Shown here piece by piece: positions 21,610 through 31,089 of a DNA stretch of 60,126 bases (position 1 is its first letter; each line of letters begins with the position of its first letter). The DNA is taken from assembly GCA_020160805.1 (NCBI GenBank), contig JAIUPO010000024.1, positions 1 through 60,126 on the forward strand, in the 5' to 3' direction. The notes under the pieces are model-generated. The model had not been told where the DNA came from. It ran no database searches and saw only the letters and a list, made by a program, of their open reading frames with translations. Both the position numbers and the translations under genes were made by a program. The DNA comes from Actinomycetota bacterium. GTDB taxonomy: Bacteria; Actinomycetota; Actinomycetes; Actinomycetales; Dermatophilaceae.

Positions 21610-21658
21610 GAAACCCTCCCTTTGTGCCGGAAAGCTTCTGGCACAAGGGGAGGGTTTC
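21610..21658. terminator. Strong bidirectional hairpin terminator
   Basis: A 19-bp stem, 21610-21628 paired with 21640-21658, with a single G-U type mismatch and an 11-base loop. It lies between the convergent tpx and rlmC genes, so it can stop transcription from both sides. The right arm ends in TTTC and the left in the complementary GAAA, giving short T-runs on both transcripts. Confidence 0.85.
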
Positions 21659-21677
21659 TCTCCCATATGGCGACGCG

Positions 21678-22823
21678 TCAGCGCTGCAGCAGGACCAGCA
21701 CCTCGCTGTGACCCGTCTGGGGAAACATGTCGAACAGCCGTGCCTGCTCGACGTGGAAGCTCGGCAGCCGCGTCAGATCGCGCGCTAAGGTCACGGGATT
21801 GCAGCTCGAATAGAGCAGGAAGCTCGCGCCTGAGCTCTCGAGGTCTGCCGCGAGACGCGCATCGATTCCGCGCCGTGGCGGGTTGACGATCACCAGGTCC
21901 GGCCCTGGCCAGCCTGCGTCACGGGCCATCACGGCTGCGTCGCCGGCAGCGAAGGTGAAGCTCCCGACCCCACCCGACTCGGACGCAGCGAGCTCCGACG
22001 CGCTCTGCCGCGCCGACGCGATGGCGTCCGCCGAGATCTCGGCGCCGAAGATCCGGCGACCCGGCGCACCGGCATACAACGAGAACCCGCCGACCCCGCA
22101 GTAGAGATCCCAGACGACATCGGGCGCGACCTGCGAAATCCATTGCTGTGCTTGGTGATACAGGCCGATGGCGACGTCGGTGTTGGTCTGGAAGAAGCTG
22201 TTCGGCCGCAGGTGCAAGCGGACCTGACCCAACTCCATCGACAGGCTCTGCCGCGCCGTGATCACCCTCTCGTGCGGACCCTCGAGGATGGCCTTGTGCT
22301 CCGGCTGAAGGTTGATCGAGACCACCGTGACTCCATCAACGAAGTCGCCGATTGCGGGCACGGCGTCGGCGATCCGCTGCGCCTGACGCTCGCTGCGCAA
22401 GACGAAGCGCACCATGAGTTCGCCGCTGGGGGAGTGGGTGACCAGCAGATTCTTCAGTTCGCCGCGAGCTTTGCGCACGTCATAGGGCAGCAGCCGCAGG
22501 TCTTCGATCAGGTGGGCCAGCGGCGCGAAAGCCGCCTGCAATCCCGGTTCGTACAGGCCACATTCGCTCAGGTCGACAGCCGTCTGCGTGGCGTCAAGGA
22601 TGCCGAGTGTGATCTCACCAGGCCGCCCTCCGACAACGAGTTTGGCCTTATTGCGGAAGCCGGACTCGCGGCTGTCGAAGGGTTCGCTCCACCGGGTGGG
22701 CCCCACATGCTCCGCGAGAAGCTGCGCGGCGACCGACTGCTTATCCGCCAGCTGGCGCTCGTAGGGCGTGCCCATCAGGGTGCACGAGCGGCATACGCCG
22801 GCGTCGTAGTAGTGGCAGTCCAT
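21678..22823 (-). CDS. rlmC: 23S rRNA uracil-5 methyltransferase, RlmC-like
   Basis: 381 residues from the ATG that begins MDCHYYDAGVCRSC, which mirrors the start of E. coli RlmC (RumB). Three cysteines at 3, 11 and 14 plus C88 form the [4Fe-4S] site. The methyltransferase part has VWDLYCGVGGFSLYAG for S-adenosylmethionine and the catalytic cysteine in SSCNPVTLARDL near 340. RlmC methylates U747 of 23S rRNA in E. coli; actinobacterial members of this group may act on this or U1939, so the exact site is inferred. The open frame extends 312 bases upstream but overlaps the next gene. Confidence 0.8.
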   Translation of the reverse strand: MDCHYYDAGVCRSCTLMGTPYERQLADKQSVAAQLLAEHVGPTRWSEPFDSRESGFRNKAKLVVGGRPGEITLGILDATQTAVDLSECGLYEPGLQAAFAPLAHLIEDLRLLPYDVRKARGELKNLLVTHSPSGELMVRFVLRSERQAQRIADAVPAIGDFVDGVTVVSINLQPEHKAILEGPHERVITARQSLSMELGQVRLHLRPNSFFQTNTDVAIGLYHQAQQWISQVAPDVVWDLYCGVGGFSLYAGAPGRRIFGAEISADAIASARQSASELAASESGGVGSFTFAAGDAAVMARDAGWPGPDLVIVNPPRRGIDARLAADLESSGASFLLYSSCNPVTLARDLTRLPSFHVEQARLFDMFPQTGHSEVLVLLQR

Positions 22824-22847
22824 CACGGCCCAGCGTAGGCCGCGACA

Positions 22848-23129
22848 ATGAGCCCTATGCAGTTCGTCGTTCGCGTCCGGCCGGGCGCCTCGCGCACCCG
22901 CGTGGGGGGCCGCTTCGGCGGGGACGCCCTCGTGGTCGCGGTGTCGGCGCCCGCCGTGGACGGCCGGGCCAATGAGGCCGTATGCCGTGCGCTTGCCGCC
23001 GCGTTCGGGGTGCGCCCCCGCGCGGTCGCCATCGTCGGTGGGGCGACTTCGCGCACCAAACGCGTCGCGATCGACGATCCGGAGGACCTGGTGGGCGCGC
23101 GGCTGGTGGAGTTGCTCGGCATACAGTGA
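22848..23129 (+). CDS. DUF167 (YggU-family) protein
   Basis: 93 residues, usual size. The family core VRPGASRTRVGG, PAVDGRANEAVCRALA and VAIVGGATSRTKRVAI is intact. The fold is small alpha/beta and the function is not known. It starts 24 bases from the divergent rlmC start and is followed after four bases by the YciO gene, with which it is probably cotranscribed. An ATG at 22857 is an equally good start. Confidence 0.8.
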   Translation: MSPMQFVVRVRPGASRTRVGGRFGGDALVVAVSAPAVDGRANEAVCRALAAAFGVRPRAVAIVGGATSRTKRVAIDDPEDLVGARLVELLGIQ

Positions 23130-23133
23130 ACCC

Positions 23134-23757
23134 ATGGCTCGCCTGCTCGATGTGCACCCGATAGATCCCCAACCGCGGGCGATCTCGCAGGTCGTCGCCC
23201 TGCTGCGCGACGGCGGCCTGATCGCCTATCCCACCGACTCGGGCTATGCCCTGGGCGCGACCTTGGGCAATCAAGAGGCTAAGGACCGCATCCGCGAGAT
23301 CCGCCGCCTGGACGACAAGCACCACTACACCGTGATCTGCCGCGACTTCGCCCAACTCGGGCAGTTCGTGTTCGTCGACAACTCGATCTTCCGCGCGATC
23401 AAGTCGGCAACGCCCGGGCCCTACACCTTCATCCTGCCGGCGACGAAGGAAGTGCCGCGAAAACTGTTGCACGCAAAGAAGAAAACGATCGGCGTGCGCA
23501 TTCCGCAGAGCCGCGTCGTGCAGGCGATCCTCGCGGAATTGGGGGAGCCGCTGCTTTCGAGCACCTTGATCCTGCCCGGCGAGAGCGAGCCAATGACCCA
23601 GGGCTGGCTGGTCAAGGAAGAACTAGACCATGCTGTCGACATCGTGCTGGACTCGGGGGAGTGCGGCATCGAACCCACGACGGTGGTCGACTTCTCCTCG
23701 GGTGAGCCGGTGATCGCCCGTGCTGGCGCCGGCGACCCCACCCGCTTCGTCGGCTGA
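23134..23757 (+). CDS. YciO-subfamily Sua5/YrdC protein
   Basis: 207 residues. A YrdC-like fold with AYPTDSGYALGATLG near residue 32, GPYTFILPATKEVPRKLL near 95 and IGVRIPQS near 118. The paralogue TsaC makes threonylcarbamoyl-AMP for the t6A modification of tRNA. Details such as HHYTVICRD and KKKTIGVR place this protein in the YciO branch, whose cellular role is uncertain, so it should not be taken as the cell's only t6A enzyme. Confidence 0.8.
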   Translation: MARLLDVHPIDPQPRAISQVVALLRDGGLIAYPTDSGYALGATLGNQEAKDRIREIRRLDDKHHYTVICRDFAQLGQFVFVDNSIFRAIKSATPGPYTFILPATKEVPRKLLHAKKKTIGVRIPQSRVVQAILAELGEPLLSSTLILPGESEPMTQGWLVKEELDHAVDIVLDSGECGIEPTTVVDFSSGEPVIARAGAGDPTRFVG

Positions 23758-23758
23758 G

Positions 23759-24433
23759 GTGCTTCCTTCGTTGGGGGAGAGGAAGCGGGAGGCGAGAGTC
23801 GGACACTTGGTTCGAGACGAGCGGGCCGATCTGCTGGAACTGCTTGACCAGTTGACTGCGCGCCAGTGGGCGGCCGACTCGCTGTGCGCTGGCTGGTCTG
23901 TCCGTGACGTTGCGGCGCATGTGATCGATTACGACATCGCGGGCTGGCAGAAGACGATCAGGAGGCTGCTCTCGGCGTCCTTCAGCCTGGATCAAGCCAA
24001 CGCGGGCGGCGGAATCGCGAATGCCCACCTCACGCCGGACGAAATTCGTGAGCTGCTTGCGCAACACCTGTCGCCGAGAGGCCTGACCGCGGTCTTTGGC
24101 GGTCGCGTCGGGCTGCTCGATGCGCTGGTCCACCACCAGGACATCCGGCGCGCGCTCGACCTGCCTCGGACCATTCCGCCGGCCCGACTCATCCCAGCCC
24201 TCAACTTCGCACGGGTCGCCTTCGCCGCCGGCATCCCGCGCCGAATCAGAGGCCTTCACCTGGTGGCAACGGACCTCGGGTGGACCGCAGGCCGCGGCCC
24301 TGTAGCTGAGGGATCGGGCGAGGCATTGCTCATGGGTATGGCGGGGCGCCAGCACGCGATCGCCGAACTGCACGGTCCCGGGGCAGGCATCCTCGCGCGG
24401 CGCTGCGCGCCACCTCCGACGCTGACGGATTGA
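23759..24433 (+). CDS. DinB-like maleylpyruvate isomerase-family (mycothiol-type) protein
   Basis: 224 residues from a GTG two bases after the previous stop; a longer in-frame GTG at 23720 would overlap yciO. The N-terminal helical domain has ERADLLELLDQLTARQW, then LCAGWSVRDVAAHVIDYD, where the histidine of the metal site lies, and LVHHQDIRRALDLPR supplies two more. This is the TIGR03083 type, linked to mycothiol-dependent chemistry in actinobacteria. The reaction here is unknown. Weak ribosome site; coupling to yciO is likely. Confidence 0.65.
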   Translation: MLPSLGERKREARVGHLVRDERADLLELLDQLTARQWAADSLCAGWSVRDVAAHVIDYDIAGWQKTIRRLLSASFSLDQANAGGGIANAHLTPDEIRELLAQHLSPRGLTAVFGGRVGLLDALVHHQDIRRALDLPRTIPPARLIPALNFARVAFAAGIPRRIRGLHLVATDLGWTAGRGPVAEGSGEALLMGMAGRQHAIAELHGPGAGILARRCAPPPTLTD

Positions 24434-24481
24434 GAAGAGGCGGTCGGGTCTGCACCTCGTCAATCGTCGCGTCGTCTCGCT

Positions 24482-25135
24482 TCAACTGGCACCCCGGAGC
24501 ACCACGTGCTCGATGCCATCGAGCACGAGGTCCAGGCCAGGCTCAAACTCGCGGTCGAAGGAGTAGCCCGGGGCGAGGATCACCTGCTCGGCAAACCACA
24601 TCATGTGTGCATAGCCCCGAAGTGCGTCCCCGAAGCCATCCGTGACGATCATCGACGCGGCCTCAGGCCCGCTGTCGAAGGGCAGGGTCGACTCCTGCAG
24701 AACGAAGCCATATACGAACGCGTCGATGACGGCATACGCGAAGGCGACCTGGGGGCCAGTGAAGCCGGCCTCCCGCAGGCAGCCGATATTGGCGTCGTGA
24801 TAGGCCAGGTTCGCTGGCCCAGGCCGGTGACGCGACTCCATCAAGGGCAAAGCCCAAGGATGTCTATGGAGGACCGCCCGCACCGACAGCGAACGACGGC
24901 GTAGCTCGGCCCGCCACTGTCCTCGTGCCTGCGGCAACTCGATCTCGCGGTAGATGCGGTCCACCATCAGGTCAAGCAGCGCTTCTTTGTTCGCGACATG
25001 GTGGTAGAGGGACATCGCCTCGACGCCGAGGCGGCGGGCCAACGCCCGCATGGTGAGCCCGTCGAGGCCCGACTCATCGGCCATGGCCATCCCCGCGCTG
25101 ATGACGGCGTCCTGAGTGAGCTTGCGCGGCGGCAT
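24482..25135 (-). CDS. TetR-family repressor
   Basis: 217 residues. The HTH is at about 20-55 (GLTMRALARRLGVEAMSLYHHVANKEALL), typical TetR. The C-terminal part, with LHRHPWALPLMESR, matches the TetR_C_1 ligand domain found in tetracycline-type repressors. It is divergent from an MDR oxidoreductase with operator-like repeats between them, the usual layout for a repressor that controls itself and its neighbour. The ligand is not known. Confidence 0.85.
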   Translation of the reverse strand: MPPRKLTQDAVISAGMAMADESGLDGLTMRALARRLGVEAMSLYHHVANKEALLDLMVDRIYREIELPQARGQWRAELRRRSLSVRAVLHRHPWALPLMESRHRPGPANLAYHDANIGCLREAGFTGPQVAFAYAVIDAFVYGFVLQESTLPFDSGPEAASMIVTDGFGDALRGYAHMMWFAEQVILAPGYSFDREFEPGLDLVLDGIEHVVLRGAS

Positions 25136-25162
25136 ACATCCTCCTGCGAAGTCCTTGTGATC

Positions 25163-25205
25163 CTTACAACGTAATGTTACGGTTCCACCGAAAACTTACA
25201 ACGTA
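25163..25205. promoter_or_regulatory. TetR operator candidates between divergent genes
   Basis: CTTACAACGTA occurs at 25163-25173 and again at 25195-25205, 32 bases apart, about three helical turns. The first copy runs into the palindrome CGTAATGTTACG at 25170-25181, which has perfect five-base arms around TG. The region is AT-rich against its surroundings and lies between the TetR gene and the oxidoreductase. Probably bound by the adjacent TetR protein. Confidence 0.6.
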
Positions 25206-25222
25206 TGGAGTGGATTCTGGCT

Positions 25223-26248
25223 ATGACTGCACATTCGCCCGGGGCCGACCTGAGCACCCAGCCTCTGCCGAGCACCATGAGGGCGGCAACCCGATCGGAT
25301 TACGGCTCAACGGAACGTGTCGTCGTTGATCGCGTCGATCGTCCGGAACCCGGAGCGACCGAGGTGCTCATCCACGTCGCCGCGGCGGGTCTCGACCGGG
25401 CCACCGTCCACCTGGTGGAGGGCAAGCCCTATCTGGCCCGACTCGCGTTCGGCGTGCGACGACCGCGGCAGGCGGTCTTGGGGCAGCAGGTCGCCGGGCG
25501 CATCGTGGCCGTCGGCTCAGCCGTGACAGGTCGTGCCGTGGGGGAGCGGGTCTTCGGAACCGCATCCGGTGCATTTGCCGAGTATGCCGTGGCGAAGGAG
25601 GCCACCATCGCGCCGACACCGGTTCAGCTGAGCGACGACATAGCCGCCACCTTGGGGGTCTCGGGAGTCACTGCATACGTTGCCGTGGTCGGCCGCGCGC
25701 GTGTGCACGCGGGCCAGCGCGTGCTCATCCTCGGCGCGTCTGGCGCGGTGGGGACGTATGCCGTGCAACTCGCGAGCCAGCTCGGTGCTGACGTGACGGG
25801 GGTATGCCGTGCGTCCAAGCGCGATCTGGTCCGCTCCCTCGGGGCCAAGCTGGCCGTCGACTATGCGGGGTTGTCCCTCGCCGACCTGCCGGATACCTAC
25901 GACGCCATCATCGACATCGCCGGCAACCGCCCGCTCCGCGAACTGCGCTCCGCCCTCGCCGCCGACGGCATACTCGTGATCGTCGGCGGCGAAGCGGGTG
26001 GTTCGCTGCTCGGCGGGATCGAGCGAAATCTGTTCGCGTCGCTCGTCAATCGGTTCACGACCCAACGCCTGGGCTGGCTGTTCGCGAGCCCGACCACGGA
26101 GAATCTCGCGCTCCTAGCCGACGCCCTGGTGTCCGGGAATCTGCAGCCGCCACTCGATCGGTGTGTTGATCTGGCTGGCCTTGGCCCAGGGATCGAAGAC
26201 ATGCAGCAGGGCCGATTGCGTGGCCACGTAATCGTTCACCCCGGATGA
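25223..26248 (+). CDS. Zinc-free MDR oxidoreductase, quinone-oxidoreductase type
   Basis: 341 residues. GroES-like domain followed by a Rossmann domain with LILGASGAVGTYAVQLASQ near residue 175 for NADPH. Structural and catalytic zinc cysteines are absent, as in QOR-type enzymes. ATG at 25223 is chosen because GGAG at 25208 precedes it; ATGs at 25205 (inside the operator) and 25277 are alternatives. Induction by loss of the divergent TetR protein is likely. The substrate is probably a ketone, quinone or enone. Confidence 0.8.
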   Translation: MTAHSPGADLSTQPLPSTMRAATRSDYGSTERVVVDRVDRPEPGATEVLIHVAAAGLDRATVHLVEGKPYLARLAFGVRRPRQAVLGQQVAGRIVAVGSAVTGRAVGERVFGTASGAFAEYAVAKEATIAPTPVQLSDDIAATLGVSGVTAYVAVVGRARVHAGQRVLILGASGAVGTYAVQLASQLGADVTGVCRASKRDLVRSLGAKLAVDYAGLSLADLPDTYDAIIDIAGNRPLRELRSALAADGILVIVGGEAGGSLLGGIERNLFASLVNRFTTQRLGWLFASPTTENLALLADALVSGNLQPPLDRCVDLAGLGPGIEDMQQGRLRGHVIVHPG

Positions 26249-26455
26249 CGCCGTGCACTCGGCGTTCAGCCGAGCAGGCAGCCGGTGTCTCAGAGATCAT
26301 CACTTTCCACCGAGCAGCGGCCAAGCGCGGTATGACCCTGATGTAGGGCAAGTAGTGCGCAGGGGTTAGCTGGCAGCGGACGTGAGATGCGGGCAGCGCC
26401 GATAAGCGACATTATGTCAAGTTATACCCAGCGTACGGATGGCGCGTCCCCACCG

Positions 26456-26525
26456 ACTACAGGTATGTCGTCGCGCGCCGAGGTGCTGAGCGTGCGGGGG
26501 CGGAGGTGGGCGGCATACCTGTAGT
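26456..26525. repeat. 12-bp inverted repeat in the 26.25-26.6 kb gap
   Basis: ACTACAGGTATG at 26456-26467 is exactly matched in reverse complement at 26514-26525, 46 bases apart; pairing resumes outside after one bulged base. It lies in the 360-base gap between the convergent oxidoreductase and sufE genes. Apart from this, and a GTATGCC-type word inside the arms, the gap shows no gene or clear terminator. Confidence 0.45.
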
Positions 26526-26608
26526 TCGTCGGGCCAACCAGCCGACGCCAGCCCGACCTAGCCCGTCACAACCCGACCGAACACGCTCAAAACGGCGCTT
26601 ACGCCAAA

Positions 26609-27085
26609 TCAGCCCAGGGCCGCGCCGGACTTCAGCTCCACCTGGCGCTTGATCCGGCTCAGCATGGCGACCATGCCGCGCAGCCGTAGCGGTGAGACGA
26701 CCTCGGCGAGACCGAAGGACATCGGGGCCGCCTCCGGAGTCGCCAGCACCTCATCGACACTCAACCCGTCCAGACCCTCGTGCAGGATCCCGGCAAAGCC
26801 GCGGGTCGTCGGCGCCTCGGGCGGAGCGGAGAAGAAGAGGGAGACCGGCTGGGCGCCACGCGGTATACCCTCCCCCACCTCGACGGTCAGGAAGAGCGGC
26901 GATTGGCACTCGTGCACCTGCTCCAGCGACTCGGGGGCATCGGCATACCGCTCGGGGAGGTCGGGCAGCCCCTGACTGAACTCCAGCAGCAATTGCAGCC
27001 GGTCCTTCGGCGCGAGGTCGAGGAAGTCCGCGGCGATCTCGGAGAGCGACGCCGGCATCGCCCCGCCACCAGCGGAAGCAGTCAC
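26609..27085 (-). CDS. SufE-family sulfur acceptor
   Basis: 158 residues from a GTG eight bases after the rhodanese stop; an ATG at 27058 gives 149 residues. The SufE fold shows LQLLLEFSQGLPDLPERY, then the sulfur-accepting cysteine in VHECQSPLFL and RGFAGILHEGL further on. SufE takes persulfide sulfur from a cysteine desulfurase and boosts its activity. In actinobacteria it commonly sits behind a rhodanese gene, as here, so the pair may handle sulfane sulfur. Confidence 0.8.
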   Translation of the reverse strand: MTASAGGGAMPASLSEIAADFLDLAPKDRLQLLLEFSQGLPDLPERYADAPESLEQVHECQSPLFLTVEVGEGIPRGAQPVSLFFSAPPEAPTTRGFAGILHEGLDGLSVDEVLATPEAAPMSFGLAEVVSPLRLRGMVAMLSRIKRQVELKSGAALG

Positions 27086-27092
27086 CCCGCGC

Positions 27093-27966
<874 letters not shown>

Positions 27967-28038
27967 AATGCGATGTTATCCCCGCCCTCACATGACATTG
28001 CGCCACGGCCTGGGGCCGGCGGCGAAGCGCGGAGTCGC

Positions 28039-28111
28039 TCAGCCCCACCAGAAGACGGTGGCGATCACGACATACAAGGCGATCAACGCGGCGCCCCTCG
28101 ATCCAGTCCGA
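28039..28111 (-). pseudogene. C-terminal scrap of a cation/proton antiporter
   Basis: Immediately after the glmS stop the minus strand reads SDWIEG and, after removal of one G from a GGGG run, continues AALIALYVVIATVFWWG and stops at 28039. This is the typical last segment of ChaA-type calcium/proton antiporters, where a W-x-EG motif is followed by the final membrane helix. Nothing of the rest of the gene is present. It is a deletion remnant fused to the glmS 3' end. The assignment rests on about 23 residues. Confidence 0.5.
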
Positions 28112-29932
28112 CTACTCGACGGTGACCGACTTCGCGAGATTGCGCGGCTTGTCGATGTCATAGCCCAGCGTGAGCGCTGCGTGATAGGCCAGCAATTGCG
28201 TCGGGATGATCAGCAGAATCGGGTCGAGCTCGGGCTCCGACTTCGGCACATCGATCCGGGCCACATCTAGGCCCTGCAAGTCGACGCTGGCGTGCGTGAT
28301 GGCGATGACCTCTCCCCCGCGTGCCAAAACCTGTTGGACCGCACCAACATTGCGGTCGGTCAACTCATCGTCGGGCACGACCGCAACCGTCATCATCGAG
28401 GGATCGATGAGCGCGAGCGGCCCATGCTTCAACTCACTCGTCGGATAGGCCTCGGCGTGCACATAGCTGATTTCCTTCAGCTTCTGCGCGCCCTCGCGCG
28501 CGACCGGATACTGCCGGACCCGCCCGATGTAGAAGGCGTTCTGCGTCTTCGCCAGACGCTTGGCCAGGTCGATGATGTGCGCTTCGTCGTCAAGCACGGC
28601 CTGGATCTGGTCCGGGATGCGCTTGAGTGCGGTCAGGATGCGCTCGCCGTCGGCGAAGGACAGATCCCGCAGCCGGCCAAGGTGCAAGGCGAGCATGCCG
28701 AACGCCATCGCCATATTCGTCAGCGCCTTGGTTGAAGCCACCGCGATCTCCGGCCCAGCGTGCAGGTAGATGCCACCGTGCACCTCGCGCGCAATCGTCG
28801 AGCCCACCGCATTGACGACACCGACAACCGTCCCGCCCTTGCGCTTGATCTCCGAGACGGCGAAGGCGGTGTCGGCGGTCTCACCGGACTGCGAGACCAC
28901 GACATACAGCGTGTCCGGCTCGATGATCGGGTTGCGGTAGCGGAACTCCGAGGCTGCCTCTGCGTCGGCGGGGATCCGGGCCAGATCCTCGATCAGCTGC
29001 GCCCCGATCTGCCCGACGTAGTACGCGGATCCGCAGCCGAGAATCTTCACTCGTCGGAAGGCGCGCAACTCCTTGGGCGTCAGGTTCAGGCCGTTCAGTC
29101 GGGCGGTGGCGAAGCGGTCGTCGAGTCGCCCGCGGATGACGGCGGCGGCCTTCTCGGGCTGTTCCAGCATCTCCTTGTACATGTAGTGCTGGTGGCCGGT
29201 CAGTTCCCACTCGGCCGCGGCGACCTCGATCTCGACCGGTTCCCGGCCGGTGTCCTGCGCCTGCCGGTCGAAAGTGCGGAAGCCGCCAGCCGTGACCGTG
29301 GCGAGTTCGCCGTCGTCGAGGTGGATGACATGGGAGGTATGCCGCACCAGCGCCGCCGCATCGCTCGCGACCAGCGTCTCCTTCTCCCCCACGCCGATGA
29401 TCAGCGGAGAACCGTTGCGAGCCAACACGATCCGGTCCGGGTGGGCCTCATCGATCACGGCGAGCGCGTAGGTCCCGGTGATCTTGTGCAATGCGTCCAG
29501 CACGGCTCCTTCGAGGGTGTCGGCCTCGGAGCGCGCCACGAGGTGGGCGACGACCTCGGTGTCGGTGTCGCTGTTCAAGGTGACTCCGGCCGCGGTCAGC
29601 TGGTCGCGCAGGATGGCGGAGTTGTCGATGATGCCGTTGTGCACGACGCTGATTCGCCCGTCCGTGCTGCGGTGGGGGTGAGCATTGGCCTCGGTGGCCG
29701 GGCCGTGCGTTGCCCAGCGGGTATGCCCGATCCCCGCGCTCCCCGTGAGCCGCTTGGGCAGTGCGGACTCGAGGTCGCGGATTCGTCCCACGGAGCGAAC
29801 TGCGGTCGTCCCCTTGGCGCCGAGCACGGCGATGCCGGCGCTGTCATAACCGCGATATTCGAGGGTCTTCAAACCCTCGATGAGGAAGGGGGCGGCCTGC
29901 TGGTCACCGATATAGGCAACGATCCCGCACAT
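28112..29932 (-). CDS. glmS: Glutamine-fructose-6-phosphate aminotransferase
   Basis: 606 residues, full length. Makes glucosamine-6-phosphate, the first step to UDP-GlcNAc for peptidoglycan. The N-terminal glutaminase begins MCGIVAYIG with nucleophile Cys2, and carries GHTRWATHG near 72. Two SIS sugar-isomerase domains follow, with SQSGETADT near 348. The C-terminus ends SVTVE as usual. CAGGAGAT precedes the start on the minus strand. The downstream side has been rearranged (antiporter scrap). Confidence 0.95.
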   Translation of the reverse strand: MCGIVAYIGDQQAAPFLIEGLKTLEYRGYDSAGIAVLGAKGTTAVRSVGRIRDLESALPKRLTGSAGIGHTRWATHGPATEANAHPHRSTDGRISVVHNGIIDNSAILRDQLTAAGVTLNSDTDTEVVAHLVARSEADTLEGAVLDALHKITGTYALAVIDEAHPDRIVLARNGSPLIIGVGEKETLVASDAAALVRHTSHVIHLDDGELATVTAGGFRTFDRQAQDTGREPVEIEVAAAEWELTGHQHYMYKEMLEQPEKAAAVIRGRLDDRFATARLNGLNLTPKELRAFRRVKILGCGSAYYVGQIGAQLIEDLARIPADAEAASEFRYRNPIIEPDTLYVVVSQSGETADTAFAVSEIKRKGGTVVGVVNAVGSTIAREVHGGIYLHAGPEIAVASTKALTNMAMAFGMLALHLGRLRDLSFADGERILTALKRIPDQIQAVLDDEAHIIDLAKRLAKTQNAFYIGRVRQYPVAREGAQKLKEISYVHAEAYPTSELKHGPLALIDPSMMTVAVVPDDELTDRNVGAVQQVLARGGEVIAITHASVDLQGLDVARIDVPKSEPELDPILLIIPTQLLAYHAALTLGYDIDKPRNLAKSVTVE

Positions 29933-29973
29933 GGTGTCGATCTCCTGATGGTCGAAAAGAATGCAGTGTCGGC

Positions 29974-30234
29974 TCAGCCGTAGATGATCCGACGGACTTG
30001 GCGTTCGGTGAGTTCGGGCGGCGCCACGAGGCGCTGCGCGAGTTCATTCCGGATGGTTCGGAAGGCCACGTCATTGCGCACTCCGTGCAGATGCAGATCG
30101 GCGTGGCGACGCCGAACGAAGTCTTCGACCGATTCGCGGTACCACGCCAGCACGTCATCGATGACGCGCTCGGCCTCCCCGATCGTCAGGCCCGTCGAGG
30201 CGGCGACGCGCTCGACGACCTCACGATCCGGCAT
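29974..30234 (-). CDS. Small conserved-looking protein upstream of glmS
   Basis: 86 residues from the ATG at 30234; the frame stays open upstream to 30405 but that part overlaps the next gene's start region. The product is mostly helical and charged (DREVVERVAASTGLTIGEAERVIDD, split by DVLAWYRESVEDFV) and ends RQVRRIIYG. No named domain is recognised. It lies 41 bases before glmS on the same strand and may be cotranscribed with it. The first third looks like a short helix-turn-helix, but this is only an impression. Confidence 0.55.
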   Translation of the reverse strand: MPDREVVERVAASTGLTIGEAERVIDDVLAWYRESVEDFVRRRHADLHLHGVRNDVAFRTIRNELAQRLVAPPELTERQVRRIIYG

Positions 30235-30370
30235 ACGGTCCAGGATGAGGCATGAACAGACGATCTCCAAGAATTTGCCCGAACTCGGGCAGATTGCACC
30301 TAATGCTTCCGCGGGGAACCGAGTAGTCGTGCTCACCTGCGCCGAGAGGACGGCGACATAGCGTTCCCTC

Positions 30371-31087
30371 ATGGCTCGATTCTTCTCCGCGATCGGCAAA
30401 GTCATCGGTGCACTGATGGCGCTCGCCGTCGCGGCCTATCTCCTGGTCAACGGCGTCGGCTGGATCAAGGCGCGCGGCACGCGCGCCGAGATCAACAAGG
30501 AGTTGACCTCGGCTTTAGCGCAGAAACTGCCGCCGGAACGCGCCGCTCAGCGGGACCTGATCGCGTTGCCAAAGCCGCCCGAGATCTCCTTCATCGCCGA
30601 GGATTGCGAATTTCCCACGACAGACTCCGGGTGGATCGTGCAGTCCTACCGCCAAGCGTGCCGACTGGTCACCACGAGCGCCTGGCCAGTGACCGACCGC
30701 GCGGAAGCGAACGCGATCCTTGGCCAGGTCCCCGAGCGTGTGGTCGGGGACCCGGTGACCGGCGAGTCGCCCCTGTCGGGGTGCACTCCCCTGCGCCGGG
30801 CCGACAGCGATGAGGGCACGCCTGTCGGATCACGGTCGTCACGGGCTGCGGTCTTTGTGGAAGCCCAAACGAACGACGACTGGTGGTGCGGCAAAAGCTA
30901 CGGTCCGGCATACCGCTCAACGATCCTTGACGGCACGGGCGCGGAGCTCGACCCCGCCCGCAACTGGCTCGTGGTGACTCACAAGCAGGAGCTCGGTGAG
31001 TGGAATCTGGGCTGCCTGCATTGGTCGATCCTGTTCTGCGACAACCCCTTCGGGGGCAAGCCCGCGATGGGCACTCCCCCGGTCTGA
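30371..31087 (+). CDS. Membrane-anchored protein of unknown function
   Basis: 238 residues. One N-terminal span (about residues 9-28, VIGALMALAVAAYLLVNGVG) and a long outer part with six cysteines (ISFIAEDCEF, RQACRLV, SGCTPLR, DDWWCGKSYG, NLGCLHW, ILFCDNPFGG), which suggests disulfides outside the membrane. No known domain is seen. Divergent from the small gene before glmS and convergent with the CoA-disulfide reductase gene, only two bases apart. Confidence 0.65.
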   Translation: MARFFSAIGKVIGALMALAVAAYLLVNGVGWIKARGTRAEINKELTSALAQKLPPERAAQRDLIALPKPPEISFIAEDCEFPTTDSGWIVQSYRQACRLVTTSAWPVTDRAEANAILGQVPERVVGDPVTGESPLSGCTPLRRADSDEGTPVGSRSSRAAVFVEAQTNDDWWCGKSYGPAYRSTILDGTGAELDPARNWLVVTHKQELGEWNLGCLHWSILFCDNPFGGKPAMGTPPV

Positions 31088-31089
31088 GA

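Noticed and set aside
28760-29983. 407-codon plus-strand frame opposite glmS
   Set aside because: Shadow frame; glmS is intact on the minus strand.
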